Part shown: one piece after another, positions 16,533 to 24,440 of the stretch
Layout of the letters: every line of letters begins with the position of its first letter
Position numbering within the stretch: the stretch's first letter is position 1
Source: UBA7803 sp036381275
GTDB taxonomy: Bacteria > Pseudomonadota > Gammaproteobacteria > Pseudomonadales > Azotimanducaceae
Assembly: GCA_036381275.1 (NCBI GenBank)
Contig: DASVDC010000082.1
Coordinates: 8,652 to 72,651, forward strand
Direction of reading: 5' to 3'
DNA length: 64,000 bases
Position numbers and translations under genes: made by a program
The notes under the pieces: model-generated
Told to the model about the DNA's origin: nothing
The model's database searches: none
Seen by the model: the letters and a program-made list of their open reading frames with translations, nothing else

Positions 16533-17437
16533 CAGCGGCTTCCCCGCATCCGGGGATCGAGCAGGTCACGCAGCGCGTCGCCGTAGACGTTGATCGCGTA
16601 GACCACCGCTGTCAGGCACAGTCCCGGCGCCAGCGCCAGCCACGGTGCCAGATACATGTAGCTGCGGCCCGAGTCGCTCAGCATGCCGCCCCAGGTCGGC
16701 GCCGGCGGCGGCACGCCCAGCCCGAGAAACGACAGGCCCGCCTCCGCCAGGATCACGGCGCCGATCCGGGTGGTGAACAGCACGATGACCACCGGCATCA
16801 CGTTCGGCAGGATATGGCGCCAGAGCACGTGCACCGGTCCTGCCCCAATGGATTGCGACGCATGGGTGTACGCGTTCTCGCGCACCGTCACGACCGCCCC
16901 GCGCACGATGCGTGAGCCCGCAATACCGTAGAGCAGGCCGAGCACCAGCACGATCTGGGGCACGCCAGGGCCGACGATGGAAACGACGACGATCAGCAGC
17001 ACCAGATCGGGGAAGGTCATCCAGGCGTCCACGAGCCGCTGGATCACCATGTCGACGCGCCGTCCCAGGTAGCCGGACAGGACTCCGAGCACGATCGAGA
17101 CGACGGTGGCGAGCCCTGCGGCGAGAAAGGCGACGATCATCGAAAGCTGCGCGCCGATCAGGATGCGCGAGAGCACGTCGCGGCCGAGGTGGTCCGTCCC
17201 CAGCCAGAACTCGAAGCTCGGCGCCTCCAGGCGCCGCAGCATGTTGGTCTCGTTGGCACCGTAGGGTGCGATGACGTCCGCCAGCAAGCCGGCGATCAGG
17301 AACAGCAGGAAGACGGCGCCGCCGGCGGCGCCGAGGGGTTTCTCTCGAATCAGGCGCCGCGTGAACGCGATCAACGGATGCCGCATCGAGCCTGCGGCTC
17401 GCGCAGGCGGGTCGCTGCGCAATACCGCCTCGCTCAC
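16532..17437 (-). CDS. Peptide-type ABC transporter permease (DppC/OppC-like)
   Basis: A 301-residue inner-membrane permease with about six transmembrane helices. Family markers are the N-terminal EKPLGAAGGAVFLLFLIAGL helix, FWLGTDHLGRDVLSRILIGA, and the EAA-loop region with FLGLGVPPPAPTWGGMLSD near the end. I start it at GTG 17437, which overlaps the DppB-like stop (GTGA); the next in-frame ATG is at MRHPLIAF. It forms the translocation pore with the DppB-like subunit. Confidence 0.92.
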   Translation of the reverse strand: MSEAVLRSDPPARAAGSMRHPLIAFTRRLIREKPLGAAGGAVFLLFLIAGLLADVIAPYGANETNMLRRLEAPSFEFWLGTDHLGRDVLSRILIGAQLSMIVAFLAAGLATVVSIVLGVLSGYLGRRVDMVIQRLVDAWMTFPDLVLLIVVVSIVGPGVPQIVLVLGLLYGIAGSRIVRGAVVTVRENAYTHASQSIGAGPVHVLWRHILPNVMPVVIVLFTTRIGAVILAEAGLSFLGLGVPPPAPTWGGMLSDSGRSYMYLAPWLALAPGLCLTAVVYAINVYGDALRDLLDPRMRGSR

Positions 17438-18384
17438 TGGTGCCGCACCCGTGGGTCGAGCCAACCGTAGGTCAGGTCGACGAGCAGATTGATCAGCAGG
17501 ATGCCGACGCCGGTCACCAGGAACACGCCGGAGATCACCGGGTAGTCGCGCTGGAACACGGCCTCGAGCAGCAGCAGGCCCATGCCCGGTACCACGAAGA
17601 TCTGCTCGAGGATCACGGCCCCTCCGATCAGCAGCGGCGCCTGCAGGCCGATGAGCGTCACCACCGGGATCAAGCCGTTCCGCAGCGCGTGCCGCAGCAC
17701 CACCGTGCGCTCCTTGAGCCCCTTCGCGCGGGCCGTGCGGATGTAGTCCTGGCGCAGCACCTCGAGCATCATGGTGCGGGTCATGCGCATGGTCACCGCC
17801 GACAGCGCCAGTCCGAGCAGGATGGCCGGAACCAGCATATGGCTGAGATTGGCCAGCGGATCCTCGAAGAACGGCGTGTATTCGAGCGGGGGCGACCAGC
17901 GCCACCACACCGACGGAAACACCATGACCAGCGTCCCCAGCCAGAAGCTGGGCACCGCCAGCATCAGCAGCGAGAACGAGCGCGCGAGGTAGTCGCCCGC
18001 GGTGTCCTGGCGCATCGCCGAGTAGATGCCGATCGGCACCGCCACCGAGATGGACACCAGCAGCGCGAGCAGCCCGAGCTCGAACGTGATCGGCAGGGTC
18101 TCGCCGAGCTGTGCCACCACCGACGTGTTCTGCCACAGCGAACGTCCGAGGTCGCCCGTCAACACCCCGCCGAGCCATTCGACGTACTGCTCGTGAAGCG
18201 GTTTGTCGAGCCCGAGCGCCGCCTCGATCGCCGCCCGGTCGTGCGTGGTGGCGATGTCGTTCTGCGCCAGCATCAGGTCGATCACATCGCCGGGAATCAG
18301 CCGCATCGAGCCGAACACGATCAGGCTCGCCAGCAGCAGCGTCGGAACGAACGCCATCAGGCGCCGCAGAACGTATTCACGCAC
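17434..18384 (-). CDS. Peptide-type ABC transporter permease (DppB/OppB-like)
   Basis: A 316-residue permease, first of the five ABC genes. The N-terminus MREYVLRRLMAFVPTLLLAS and FGSMRLIPGDVIDLML are typical of DppB. Later segments include VPSFWLGTLVMVFPS, the EAA loop DYIRTARAKGLKERTVVLRH, and PLLIGGAVILEQIFVVPGMG. Its start lies 92 bases after the TonB receptor stop on the same strand, so both may share one transcript. No promoter is evident in that gap. Confidence 0.92.
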   Translation of the reverse strand: MREYVLRRLMAFVPTLLLASLIVFGSMRLIPGDVIDLMLAQNDIATTHDRAAIEAALGLDKPLHEQYVEWLGGVLTGDLGRSLWQNTSVVAQLGETLPITFELGLLALLVSISVAVPIGIYSAMRQDTAGDYLARSFSLLMLAVPSFWLGTLVMVFPSVWWRWSPPLEYTPFFEDPLANLSHMLVPAILLGLALSAVTMRMTRTMMLEVLRQDYIRTARAKGLKERTVVLRHALRNGLIPVVTLIGLQAPLLIGGAVILEQIFVVPGMGLLLLEAVFQRDYPVISGVFLVTGVGILLINLLVDLTYGWLDPRVRHQ

Positions 18385-18476
18385 CGGTCCCTGCCCTCGG
18401 CATCCTCATCCTCGGCCCCGAGACAGCTCCGGGCCCTCCAGCCGGCGGCGCGGAGGGCCCGATCAGAGCACGTCGG

Positions 18477-21005
18477 TCAAAGACTATAGCTCGCTCGCAG
18501 CGTCACCATGCGCGGCGGCACGGGGAAACCGATCCGGGTTCCGATCTGAGACGGCGCCTCGAACTCGTAGAAGTAGTCTTCCTCGTCCGTCGCGTTCTGG
18601 ACGAGCAGCCCCAGACTCCAGCCCACCCCGCTCACCGGACGAAGCGTCGCGGCCAGGTCCAGATTCGTCCGACTGCCCTGAGCGATCGTGGGATCGCGCG
18701 GATTCTCCTGCTCCGCGAAGTACTGGAAGTCGGCCCGCAGCAGCAGCTCCCGGTTGCCCGGCAGCCCCAGCACGTACCCCAGTCCCAGCGTGCCGCTGAA
18801 CAGGGGCGCGAAGCGCTTGCCGCTCAGATCCTGCACGCCGGCGCCGGAATCGCCGACGAAGTAGTCGCAGCCCGGCTCGCCGAAGGCCTGCTGCGGCACG
18901 CTGCAGGCGGCATTGTCGAAGTCGATGTAACGGGCATCCAGCCAGATCATCGAGCCGTTGATCTGCAGCCGGTCGGTCGCGAGCCAGGTGCCGTCCAGCT
19001 CGAGGCCCTGGGAGCGTGCCTTGCCCGCGTTCTTCACGTCGAATTCGGTGCCGGTCCAGACGGACGTCTGCAGGTTCTTGAACTCCATCCGGAACAGCGC
19101 CGCGTTCAGGTTCGCCCGGCCGTCGAGCAGCCGCAGCTTCGAGCCGAGCTCGAGGCCGGTCACCGTCTCGTCTTCGAACGTGGGATCGGAATCGGAACCC
19201 GTGGCTTGCGAATTGAAGCCGCCGCCCTTGTAGCCGCGGGTGACCTTCGCGTAGTACATCGCGTTGTCACTCTGGTCGAAGGTCAGCGTCGCCTCGGGCG
19301 AAACGTCCTCTTCCTTCACCTCCTGTCCCCGCCCGAAACGGCCGGCGTCGACGATGTCGTCGATCTGCGTGCACTGACTGACCGCGAAGGCGCAGGTCGT
19401 CGCCACCGTGAGGTTGTCTCCCCCGGCCGCCTCGGCGAGCGCAATCAGCTCGGCGCGCGCCGCGACCGCTTCCGGCGTATCGAGGCTCAGCCCCTCGTTG
19501 TCGAGGAAGAACTGGATCACGGCCGGATCGAGCTCGAGAAACTGGTCGTTGCCGAACTGCGAGAGGAAGTAGCGGTCGTCCGCTTCCTTCTTCTCCCAGG
19601 TGTAGCGGACCCCGGCAGTCAGCGACCAACGCTCGGTGAAGCGATACGTGCCCTGCGCGAAGATCGATGCGTTCGTCGTCTGCTGGTCCAGAAAGCGGAG
19701 CTGCCCGCGCCGCCACGCGGAAGCCGGGCCGCCGAAGATGGTCTCGGAGAAGGGCGTCACGCCGAACCCGAGCAGGAACGGCTCGATGTTGATGTCGGTA
19801 CGGCGGTCCACGAGAAAATCGTTGCGGAAGGCGTGCACGCCGACCATGTAGTCGAACTTCTGGCCGAGCTCCGACGCGTAAGTGAGCTCCTGACTGTACT
19901 GGTCGAATTCCTGCGAGATGGGTTCGAACAGGAAGTTCGTCGGGCTCCAGTCGACGTCGCGACCGTCTTCGGACTCGTAGCCGGAGTAGCCCGTGATCGA
20001 CGTCAGCGTCGCCCCGTTCGGCAGGCCGTACTCGATCTTGATGACCGCGTTGAGCGCTTCCACGTCCGCGCTCTCGGCCTGTTTCGAGTTGCGCTTCAGG
20101 TCACCGTAGACGAAGGTCGGGATGGCGCCCGCCGCGGCGTAGGCTTCGTAGGTGGGCAACTGGGCCGCCGCCGACACGTCCGCGCCGCTCGCCAGCGGTT
20201 TGCCCACCGCAAGCCCGCTGACGTTCGAGATGTTGAACGCCCGCCCCGACCGCTCGTACTCCGAATACTCGACCTTCGTCCGGACGGACAACGCATCGGT
20301 CGGGGTCCAGAGCAGGGTGGCTCGGGCGATCCAGTCCTTCTCCTGCTCCTCCTCCTCGCCGGTGAAGTGGTTGCGCATGTAACCATCGTCTTCCGCGTAG
20401 CGGAGCGCGAGCCGGCCGGCCAGGGTCTCGGTGATGCCGCCGTTCAGGATCGCCTCGTAGCGCTGGCCGTCCACGCTCGGCGTTGCCTCGACGCGAACGT
20501 CCGCCCCGAACTCCTGGGTGGGCTCACCCGTCGTGATCACCACCGCCCCGCTCGTGGTGTTCTTGCCGAACAGCGTCGACTGCGGCCCGCGCAGCACTTC
20601 GACCCGGCCGATGTCCAGGAACTGACTGCGGAACTGCCGCTCGCGGCCCGCGTAGACGCCGTCTATGAACAGCCCGACGGACTGATCGAAGCCGAAGTTC
20701 AATCCGGCGCCGAAGCCGCGCACGCTGATGCCGGTCTGCTCGCCGCCTTCCTGGATCGACAGACCCGGAACGTATCGGGAGAGTTGGTCGAGGTTCTGAA
20801 TCGCGAGCTCACGGATGGTCTCCCCGGTGACCACCCCCACCGAAACCGGCACATCCTGCAGACTCTGCTCGCGGCGCTGGGCCGTGACGATCACTTCCTC
20901 GAGAAGCCGGCTGTCCGGTGCGGCGGCGAGCGCCCACTGAGGCGTGACCAGCGTACCCGCCGCGATACCGAGCCAGCCGAGCCAGCGCCTGTCGTTCCCT
21001 TTCAT
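18477..21005 (-). CDS. TonB-dependent outer-membrane receptor
   Basis: An 842-residue outer-membrane receptor. The ATG at 21005 gives a signal peptide ending near QWALAAA. The TonB box region is EEVIVTAQRREQSLQDVPVS. The plug domain has RYVPGLSIQEGG, SVGLFIDGVYAGRERQFRSQ and EVLRGPQSTLFGKNTTSGAV. The barrel ends with TLRASYSL, the aromatic/Leu terminus of Omp barrels. The IroN/FecA-like and catabolic receptors share this layout; the Proteobacterial catabolic type (VTAQRREQSLQDVPVSV) often imports non-iron compounds. A 20-bp motif shared with the dehydrogenase operon lies 76-95 bases upstream. Confidence 0.93.
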   Translation of the reverse strand: MKGNDRRWLGWLGIAAGTLVTPQWALAAAPDSRLLEEVIVTAQRREQSLQDVPVSVGVVTGETIRELAIQNLDQLSRYVPGLSIQEGGEQTGISVRGFGAGLNFGFDQSVGLFIDGVYAGRERQFRSQFLDIGRVEVLRGPQSTLFGKNTTSGAVVITTGEPTQEFGADVRVEATPSVDGQRYEAILNGGITETLAGRLALRYAEDDGYMRNHFTGEEEEQEKDWIARATLLWTPTDALSVRTKVEYSEYERSGRAFNISNVSGLAVGKPLASGADVSAAAQLPTYEAYAAAGAIPTFVYGDLKRNSKQAESADVEALNAVIKIEYGLPNGATLTSITGYSGYESEDGRDVDWSPTNFLFEPISQEFDQYSQELTYASELGQKFDYMVGVHAFRNDFLVDRRTDINIEPFLLGFGVTPFSETIFGGPASAWRRGQLRFLDQQTTNASIFAQGTYRFTERWSLTAGVRYTWEKKEADDRYFLSQFGNDQFLELDPAVIQFFLDNEGLSLDTPEAVAARAELIALAEAAGGDNLTVATTCAFAVSQCTQIDDIVDAGRFGRGQEVKEEDVSPEATLTFDQSDNAMYYAKVTRGYKGGGFNSQATGSDSDPTFEDETVTGLELGSKLRLLDGRANLNAALFRMEFKNLQTSVWTGTEFDVKNAGKARSQGLELDGTWLATDRLQINGSMIWLDARYIDFDNAACSVPQQAFGEPGCDYFVGDSGAGVQDLSGKRFAPLFSGTLGLGYVLGLPGNRELLLRADFQYFAEQENPRDPTIAQGSRTNLDLAATLRPVSGVGWSLGLLVQNATDEEDYFYEFEAPSQIGTRIGFPVPPRMVTLRASYSL

Positions 21006-21080
21006 AGCCTGGAATCCCCCCTGTGACTGAAATGCGAGAACAGTGAGGTGCCCCCTCGGCGGCAGCCTCGGCCAGATAAA

Positions 21081-21100
21081 TTCAAATTGCAAGTATTTTC
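21081..21100. promoter_or_regulatory. Shared 20-bp motif upstream of the TonB receptor
   Basis: TTCAAATTGCAAGTATTTTC matches 16 of 20 positions of TTCAATTCTCAAGTATGTTC at 24338-24357. It lies in an AT-rich patch upstream of the receptor gene. On the coding strand it contains TTGCAA, a possible -35. The likely reader is the tandem TetR regulator encoded at 24441; this is inference. Confidence 0.55.
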
Positions 21101-21144
21101 ATGTGCCCACCGATGGATTATGCGCGCCTCCGGGCGGCTTCGGC

Positions 21145-22299
21145 CTAGTAGTGGTCGACGAAGGTGCCGACCCGGCAGTGGTAGCCTTCGGGCGGCGGCG
21201 TGAGCTCGAAATCGGCGGGGTCACTTCCCTTCGGATGCGACGTCAGGGTGTTCAGTGCCCAGAGGTTGAACTCGTCGCGGTGGATCGAAGGCCAGCGATG
21301 GCCATGGGTCGAGGAGCACGCGACGTGAACCACGTTCGGCATGGAGCTGAAGTAGTTCGCCCCGGCCTGCGTGCTCGGCCGATAGTCGGCGCACAGCCCG
21401 ATCGGCGGTCCGCAGTCCCACAGGTCCGTCTCCCCGCCCCAGACGGTGATCACGATCATCGGCCCCAGACGCTCCGGGAGCGGGTACGGGCCGACCCGGC
21501 CCTGGAACACCTTCATCGGATTGGCGGCCACCGCCTCGCGGGCGCCCTCGAAGCCGAGCGCCGAGCCGTCGTCGGCCGACACGTACCACTCGCCGGACAA
21601 CGGCATCCCGCCGGCCCAGAACTCCGAGTTGAACGTGAGCACCCGGTTGGTGACGGTGCCGCCCGCCGAGATGCCGCCGATGTAGAGCCGGTCGGGATCG
21701 AGCGGGAACTTCGTGCCGACACACCGCACCATCGCTTCGAAGAACCGGGAATCCGGCCCGGCGTCCTGCTTCCACTTCTCGCCGGCGGGGCCGGCCGCGC
21801 GGCCGTCGTTCCACGGCTTCCAGTTCCAGCCGTCGGATCCGGGGCCGTTGCACGGGGCGAAACCGACGTCCGGATCCTGATCGGCACACTGGCGAACCGG
21901 GCCGATCACCATGTAGCCGTGTTCCGCGAGCTTCGCGTTGTTGCCGGAGCGCTCGACGAACAGGTTGGCGTTGGCCGACTCCACGGTTCCGGACAGCGAT
22001 ACCCAGACCGGCGCCGGACCGGAGCTCTCCTTCGGCGGCACGACCACGAACGCGCGCCGCATCCCGTCGCTCGGAAAATCGGTGTTGAGGCCGGCCTGAA
22101 CCTCGTAGCCCTCGGGGCAGTACCAGAAGTCGTCGGCAGCGTCGCCGGCGTGGCCCGGCGCGGCGTACAGGAGAAGGAGACCTGCGACCGACCGTAGGAG
22201 CGATCTCCAGATCGCGATCTTCCGCTCGGCCGGGATCGCGAACTGGCGTTCGCTCCTACGATGGCAATCCGCCGAGCCACACGTTGCTGCTCTCACCAT
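21145..22299 (-). CDS. Secreted alpha/beta hydrolase (PHB-depolymerase/OPH-like)
   Basis: A 384-residue protein with an N-terminal export signal whose hydrophobic core is SVAGLLLLYAAPGHA (residues 37-51). The nucleophile motif is YIGGISAGGTVTNRVL, a GxSxG elbow. Candidate partners are an acidic residue in WGGETDLWDCG and the His of CSSTHGHRWPS. Several Cys pairs fit a periplasmic or secreted enzyme. The layout resembles polyhydroxybutyrate depolymerases and oxidised polyvinyl-alcohol hydrolase. It follows the PQQ dehydrogenase gene by 19 bases. Residues about 13-35 are encoded by a 66-base REP element; ATG 22299 (or GTG 22296) is the only start upstream of it. Confidence 0.8.
   Translation of the reverse strand: MVRAATCGSADCHRRSERQFAIPAERKIAIWRSLLRSVAGLLLLYAAPGHAGDAADDFWYCPEGYEVQAGLNTDFPSDGMRRAFVVVPPKESSGPAPVWVSLSGTVESANANLFVERSGNNAKLAEHGYMVIGPVRQCADQDPDVGFAPCNGPGSDGWNWKPWNDGRAAGPAGEKWKQDAGPDSRFFEAMVRCVGTKFPLDPDRLYIGGISAGGTVTNRVLTFNSEFWAGGMPLSGEWYVSADDGSALGFEGAREAVAANPMKVFQGRVGPYPLPERLGPMIVITVWGGETDLWDCGPPIGLCADYRPSTQAGANYFSSMPNVVHVACSSTHGHRWPSIHRDEFNLWALNTLTSHPKGSDPADFELTPPPEGYHCRVGTFVDHY
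22194..22259. repeat. REP element, type 2, inside the hydrolase signal-peptide region
   Basis: A palindromic pair: GTAGGAGCGATCTCCAGATC at the left end and GTTCGCTCCTAC at the right. It is 66 bases, 22 codons, so it keeps the reading frame of the secreted hydrolase. It encodes a basic stretch (RRSERQF...AIWRSLL) directly before the hydrophobic core of the signal. Confidence 0.85.
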
Positions 22300-22318
22300 C
22301 GACCCCCCTCTTCCATTG

Positions 22319-24289
22319 TCATTTGCCATCCACCGAATAGGCGATGAGCACGTTGCCTTCCGCGTCCGCGAGGTTTTCGCGGCCGGCGCCTTGCCGCCCG
22401 GCGTAGCCGGAATGGACGTAGACCATGCCGCCCGCGACGGTCGGCCCGGCACCGTCCATCACGCCGCCGCGAACGGGCTCACCGAGCACGGAGGTCATGG
22501 TGGCACCCCCGGTGTCGTGCTCCCAGATGACCCGCCCCGTCTCGGTGTCGTAAGCGCGGAAGCGGCCGTTCATCGCACCGGCGAAGACCACGCCCGGGAT
22601 GACCGTCACGGCCTGGGAGATGGCCGGGTGGCAGAACCGGTTCGTCCAGCGGCACGGCAGGACGGGCGACGGCGCCTCCCACACGACCGAGCCGTCGGCG
22701 ATCCGCAGCGCGTACAGACCGGGTCGTCCGCCCTCGCGCACCAGCACGTCCGAGATGCCGACGTAGACCTTCTCCTCGTCCGCGGCCGGGCCGAACTCGA
22801 TGCCCCCCAGGGCGCTGCCCGGCGACAGCCGCGTCTTCCAGACGAGCTTGCCGCCGTCCGCCGGATCGAGCGCCCAGAGAATCCCCGACTTCTGCCCCGC
22901 GAGGATGAGCTGCCGGCCGTTCGGCTGGGTGTGGAGAATGGGCGCCGCGCCCAGCGCGAAGTCCGGACCCACCACCTCGGGACAGTTCGCCGCGCGCGGG
23001 CAGCCGATGATGAAGTTGTCGTCCGGCCAGACCTGGTTCTTCCACACCACCTCGCCGGTGGCGATGTCGATCGCGATGACCGCATTCGACCCGTCGTGAG
23101 GCATGTCGGTGTGGGAGTTGGAGGTGGAGACGTAGACGAGCCCGCGAGCCGCGTCGATGGTCGGCGCGGACCAGATCGATCCCCCCGCCGGGCCCCACAT
23201 CTGCTGGCCCTTGGCATTCAGCCGATACGGCAGGTTCGGTTTATCGGTCGTGTACCGCTTCCACAGGATCTCGCCGTTCACCGCATCGAGCGCGACCAGG
23301 GAGCCGATGAATCGGCAGCACTCGTAGTTGTCGTTGGCCGCGAACGCTTCGTTGCCGGTGGAGATCGGCACCAGCAGCACGCCCTTCCAGAGCGTCGGCG
23401 CTCCCGTCATCTGCACGCCGGTGGCATCCTCGATCTGCGTCTTCCAGATCAGCTCCCCGGTGGTCGCATCGATCGCCGCCGCGCTCTTCGACCAATCCGA
23501 GTAGTACACCGCGTGGGTGGCGCCGGATCCTTCCGGCAACGGTCCGACGGACACGCTCGAGCGCGTCGGCGCCCCCGCGTCGTGACGCCAGTACACGCAG
23601 CCGGTTCGCGCATTCAGCAGGTAGACCGCACCGGACATCGACGTGACGTACAGGCGCTCGCCGATCACGGTCGCCTGACCGTTCTTCGAGCCCGGATATC
23701 TGAACGCCCATTTCACCCGGAGCCGCGGCACGTCCTCGGCGGCGAGGCCGGGCTCGGTCTGGTAACGGTCGTTGTCCGGATCGGGGCCCCAGCCGTTCCA
23801 CTGGCTGCGCACGGTGAGATCGATGGGCGGGGGAGGACCGCCGCACTTCGGTCCATCGAGCGGCAGATCGGCGGAGGAACGGCCCCAGATCGCGGCGATG
23901 TCGGGCTCTCCGGCACCCCCCCGGGCCCCTTCGACCGGACTGAGGTAGAGCGCAACGGACTGCTTCTGTCGATCGCTCAAGCCGCTCGCCATCGGCTCCA
24001 TCACGCCGTTGACCAGAGAGGCGTAGATGAACGCCGGCGGATTGTTCGCCAGCACGGAACGAGGGGGCGCGCGATCGACGCCTCGATCGTGACACGAGGC
24101 GCAATGCGCCAGGTAGAGCGACTCCCCTTCGGCCGCCGTCGGCAGCGAGTCCTCGGGTTCGGACGCAGCGACCGTCAGGGGTACATGAAACAGCGCGACG
24201 AGGATCGTCGACCTCCAGGCGTGCCAAGCCCGGATCCGTGAAGTCAGACCACGGCATCTGCCCGCCGAGCCGAGCACCCCACCCATCAT
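22319..24289 (-). CDS. Secreted cytochrome c/PQQ dehydrogenase (polyvinyl-alcohol dehydrogenase-like)
   Basis: A 656-residue exported quinohemoprotein. A long-n-region signal ends near LTVAAS. Residues about 50-115 form a cytochrome c domain with CASCH at 63-67. The rest is a PQQ-type beta-propeller with repeats such as RLYVTSMSGAVYLLNARTG, GSLVALDAVNGEILWKR, SNAVIAIDIATGEVVWKNQV and GLYALRIADGSVVWEAP. An N-terminal heme plus PQQ propeller of this length matches PVA dehydrogenase, which oxidises secondary alcohols in the polymer. Starts at 24286 or 24316 are also possible. It forms an operon with the hydrolase gene and is divergent from the tandem TetR regulator. Confidence 0.85.
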   Translation of the reverse strand: MMGGVLGSAGRCRGLTSRIRAWHAWRSTILVALFHVPLTVAASEPEDSLPTAAEGESLYLAHCASCHDRGVDRAPPRSVLANNPPAFIYASLVNGVMEPMASGLSDRQKQSVALYLSPVEGARGGAGEPDIAAIWGRSSADLPLDGPKCGGPPPPIDLTVRSQWNGWGPDPDNDRYQTEPGLAAEDVPRLRVKWAFRYPGSKNGQATVIGERLYVTSMSGAVYLLNARTGCVYWRHDAGAPTRSSVSVGPLPEGSGATHAVYYSDWSKSAAAIDATTGELIWKTQIEDATGVQMTGAPTLWKGVLLVPISTGNEAFAANDNYECCRFIGSLVALDAVNGEILWKRYTTDKPNLPYRLNAKGQQMWGPAGGSIWSAPTIDAARGLVYVSTSNSHTDMPHDGSNAVIAIDIATGEVVWKNQVWPDDNFIIGCPRAANCPEVVGPDFALGAAPILHTQPNGRQLILAGQKSGILWALDPADGGKLVWKTRLSPGSALGGIEFGPAADEEKVYVGISDVLVREGGRPGLYALRIADGSVVWEAPSPVLPCRWTNRFCHPAISQAVTVIPGVVFAGAMNGRFRAYDTETGRVIWEHDTGGATMTSVLGEPVRGGVMDGAGPTVAGGMVYVHSGYAGRQGAGRENLADAEGNVLIAYSVDGK

Positions 24290-24337
24290 CGATTCGAACC
24301 CTCGCCCCAAGCGCATCGGAAGTGTGCAGGGCTTTTG

Positions 24338-24357
24338 TTCAATTCTCAAGTATGTTC
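24338..24357. promoter_or_regulatory. Shared 20-bp motif in the dehydrogenase/TetR divergent region
   Basis: TTCAATTCTCAAGTATGTTC, the partner of the motif at 21081-21100. Read toward the dehydrogenase it contains TTGAGA, then 17 bp and CACACT, a possible weak promoter. TACAAT at 24407-24412 could be the -10 for the TetR gene. Position and sharing suggest an operator. Confidence 0.55.
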
Positions 24358-24440
24358 TGATTCTTTCGACCCGATGGATCGGCCACCCCAATTGGGCGGC
24401 TGCCTTTACAATCCTCGGACCCGCAAGGGATCGCTTCTCG

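Noticed and set aside
18477..21005. Siderophore receptor for the TonB-dependent protein
   Set aside because: No siderophore synthesis, Fur box or iron ABC genes are nearby. The context is a dehydrogenase/hydrolase operon and a peptide-type importer.
18111..21026. A 971-codon open frame antisense to the TonB receptor
   Set aside because: It is Arg/His/Glu-rich with no recognisable motif, and mirrors a clear receptor gene. Long antisense frames are expected at this GC content; the same applies to frames opposite the 6.7-9.1, 54.1-56.5 and 39.3-41.3 kb genes.
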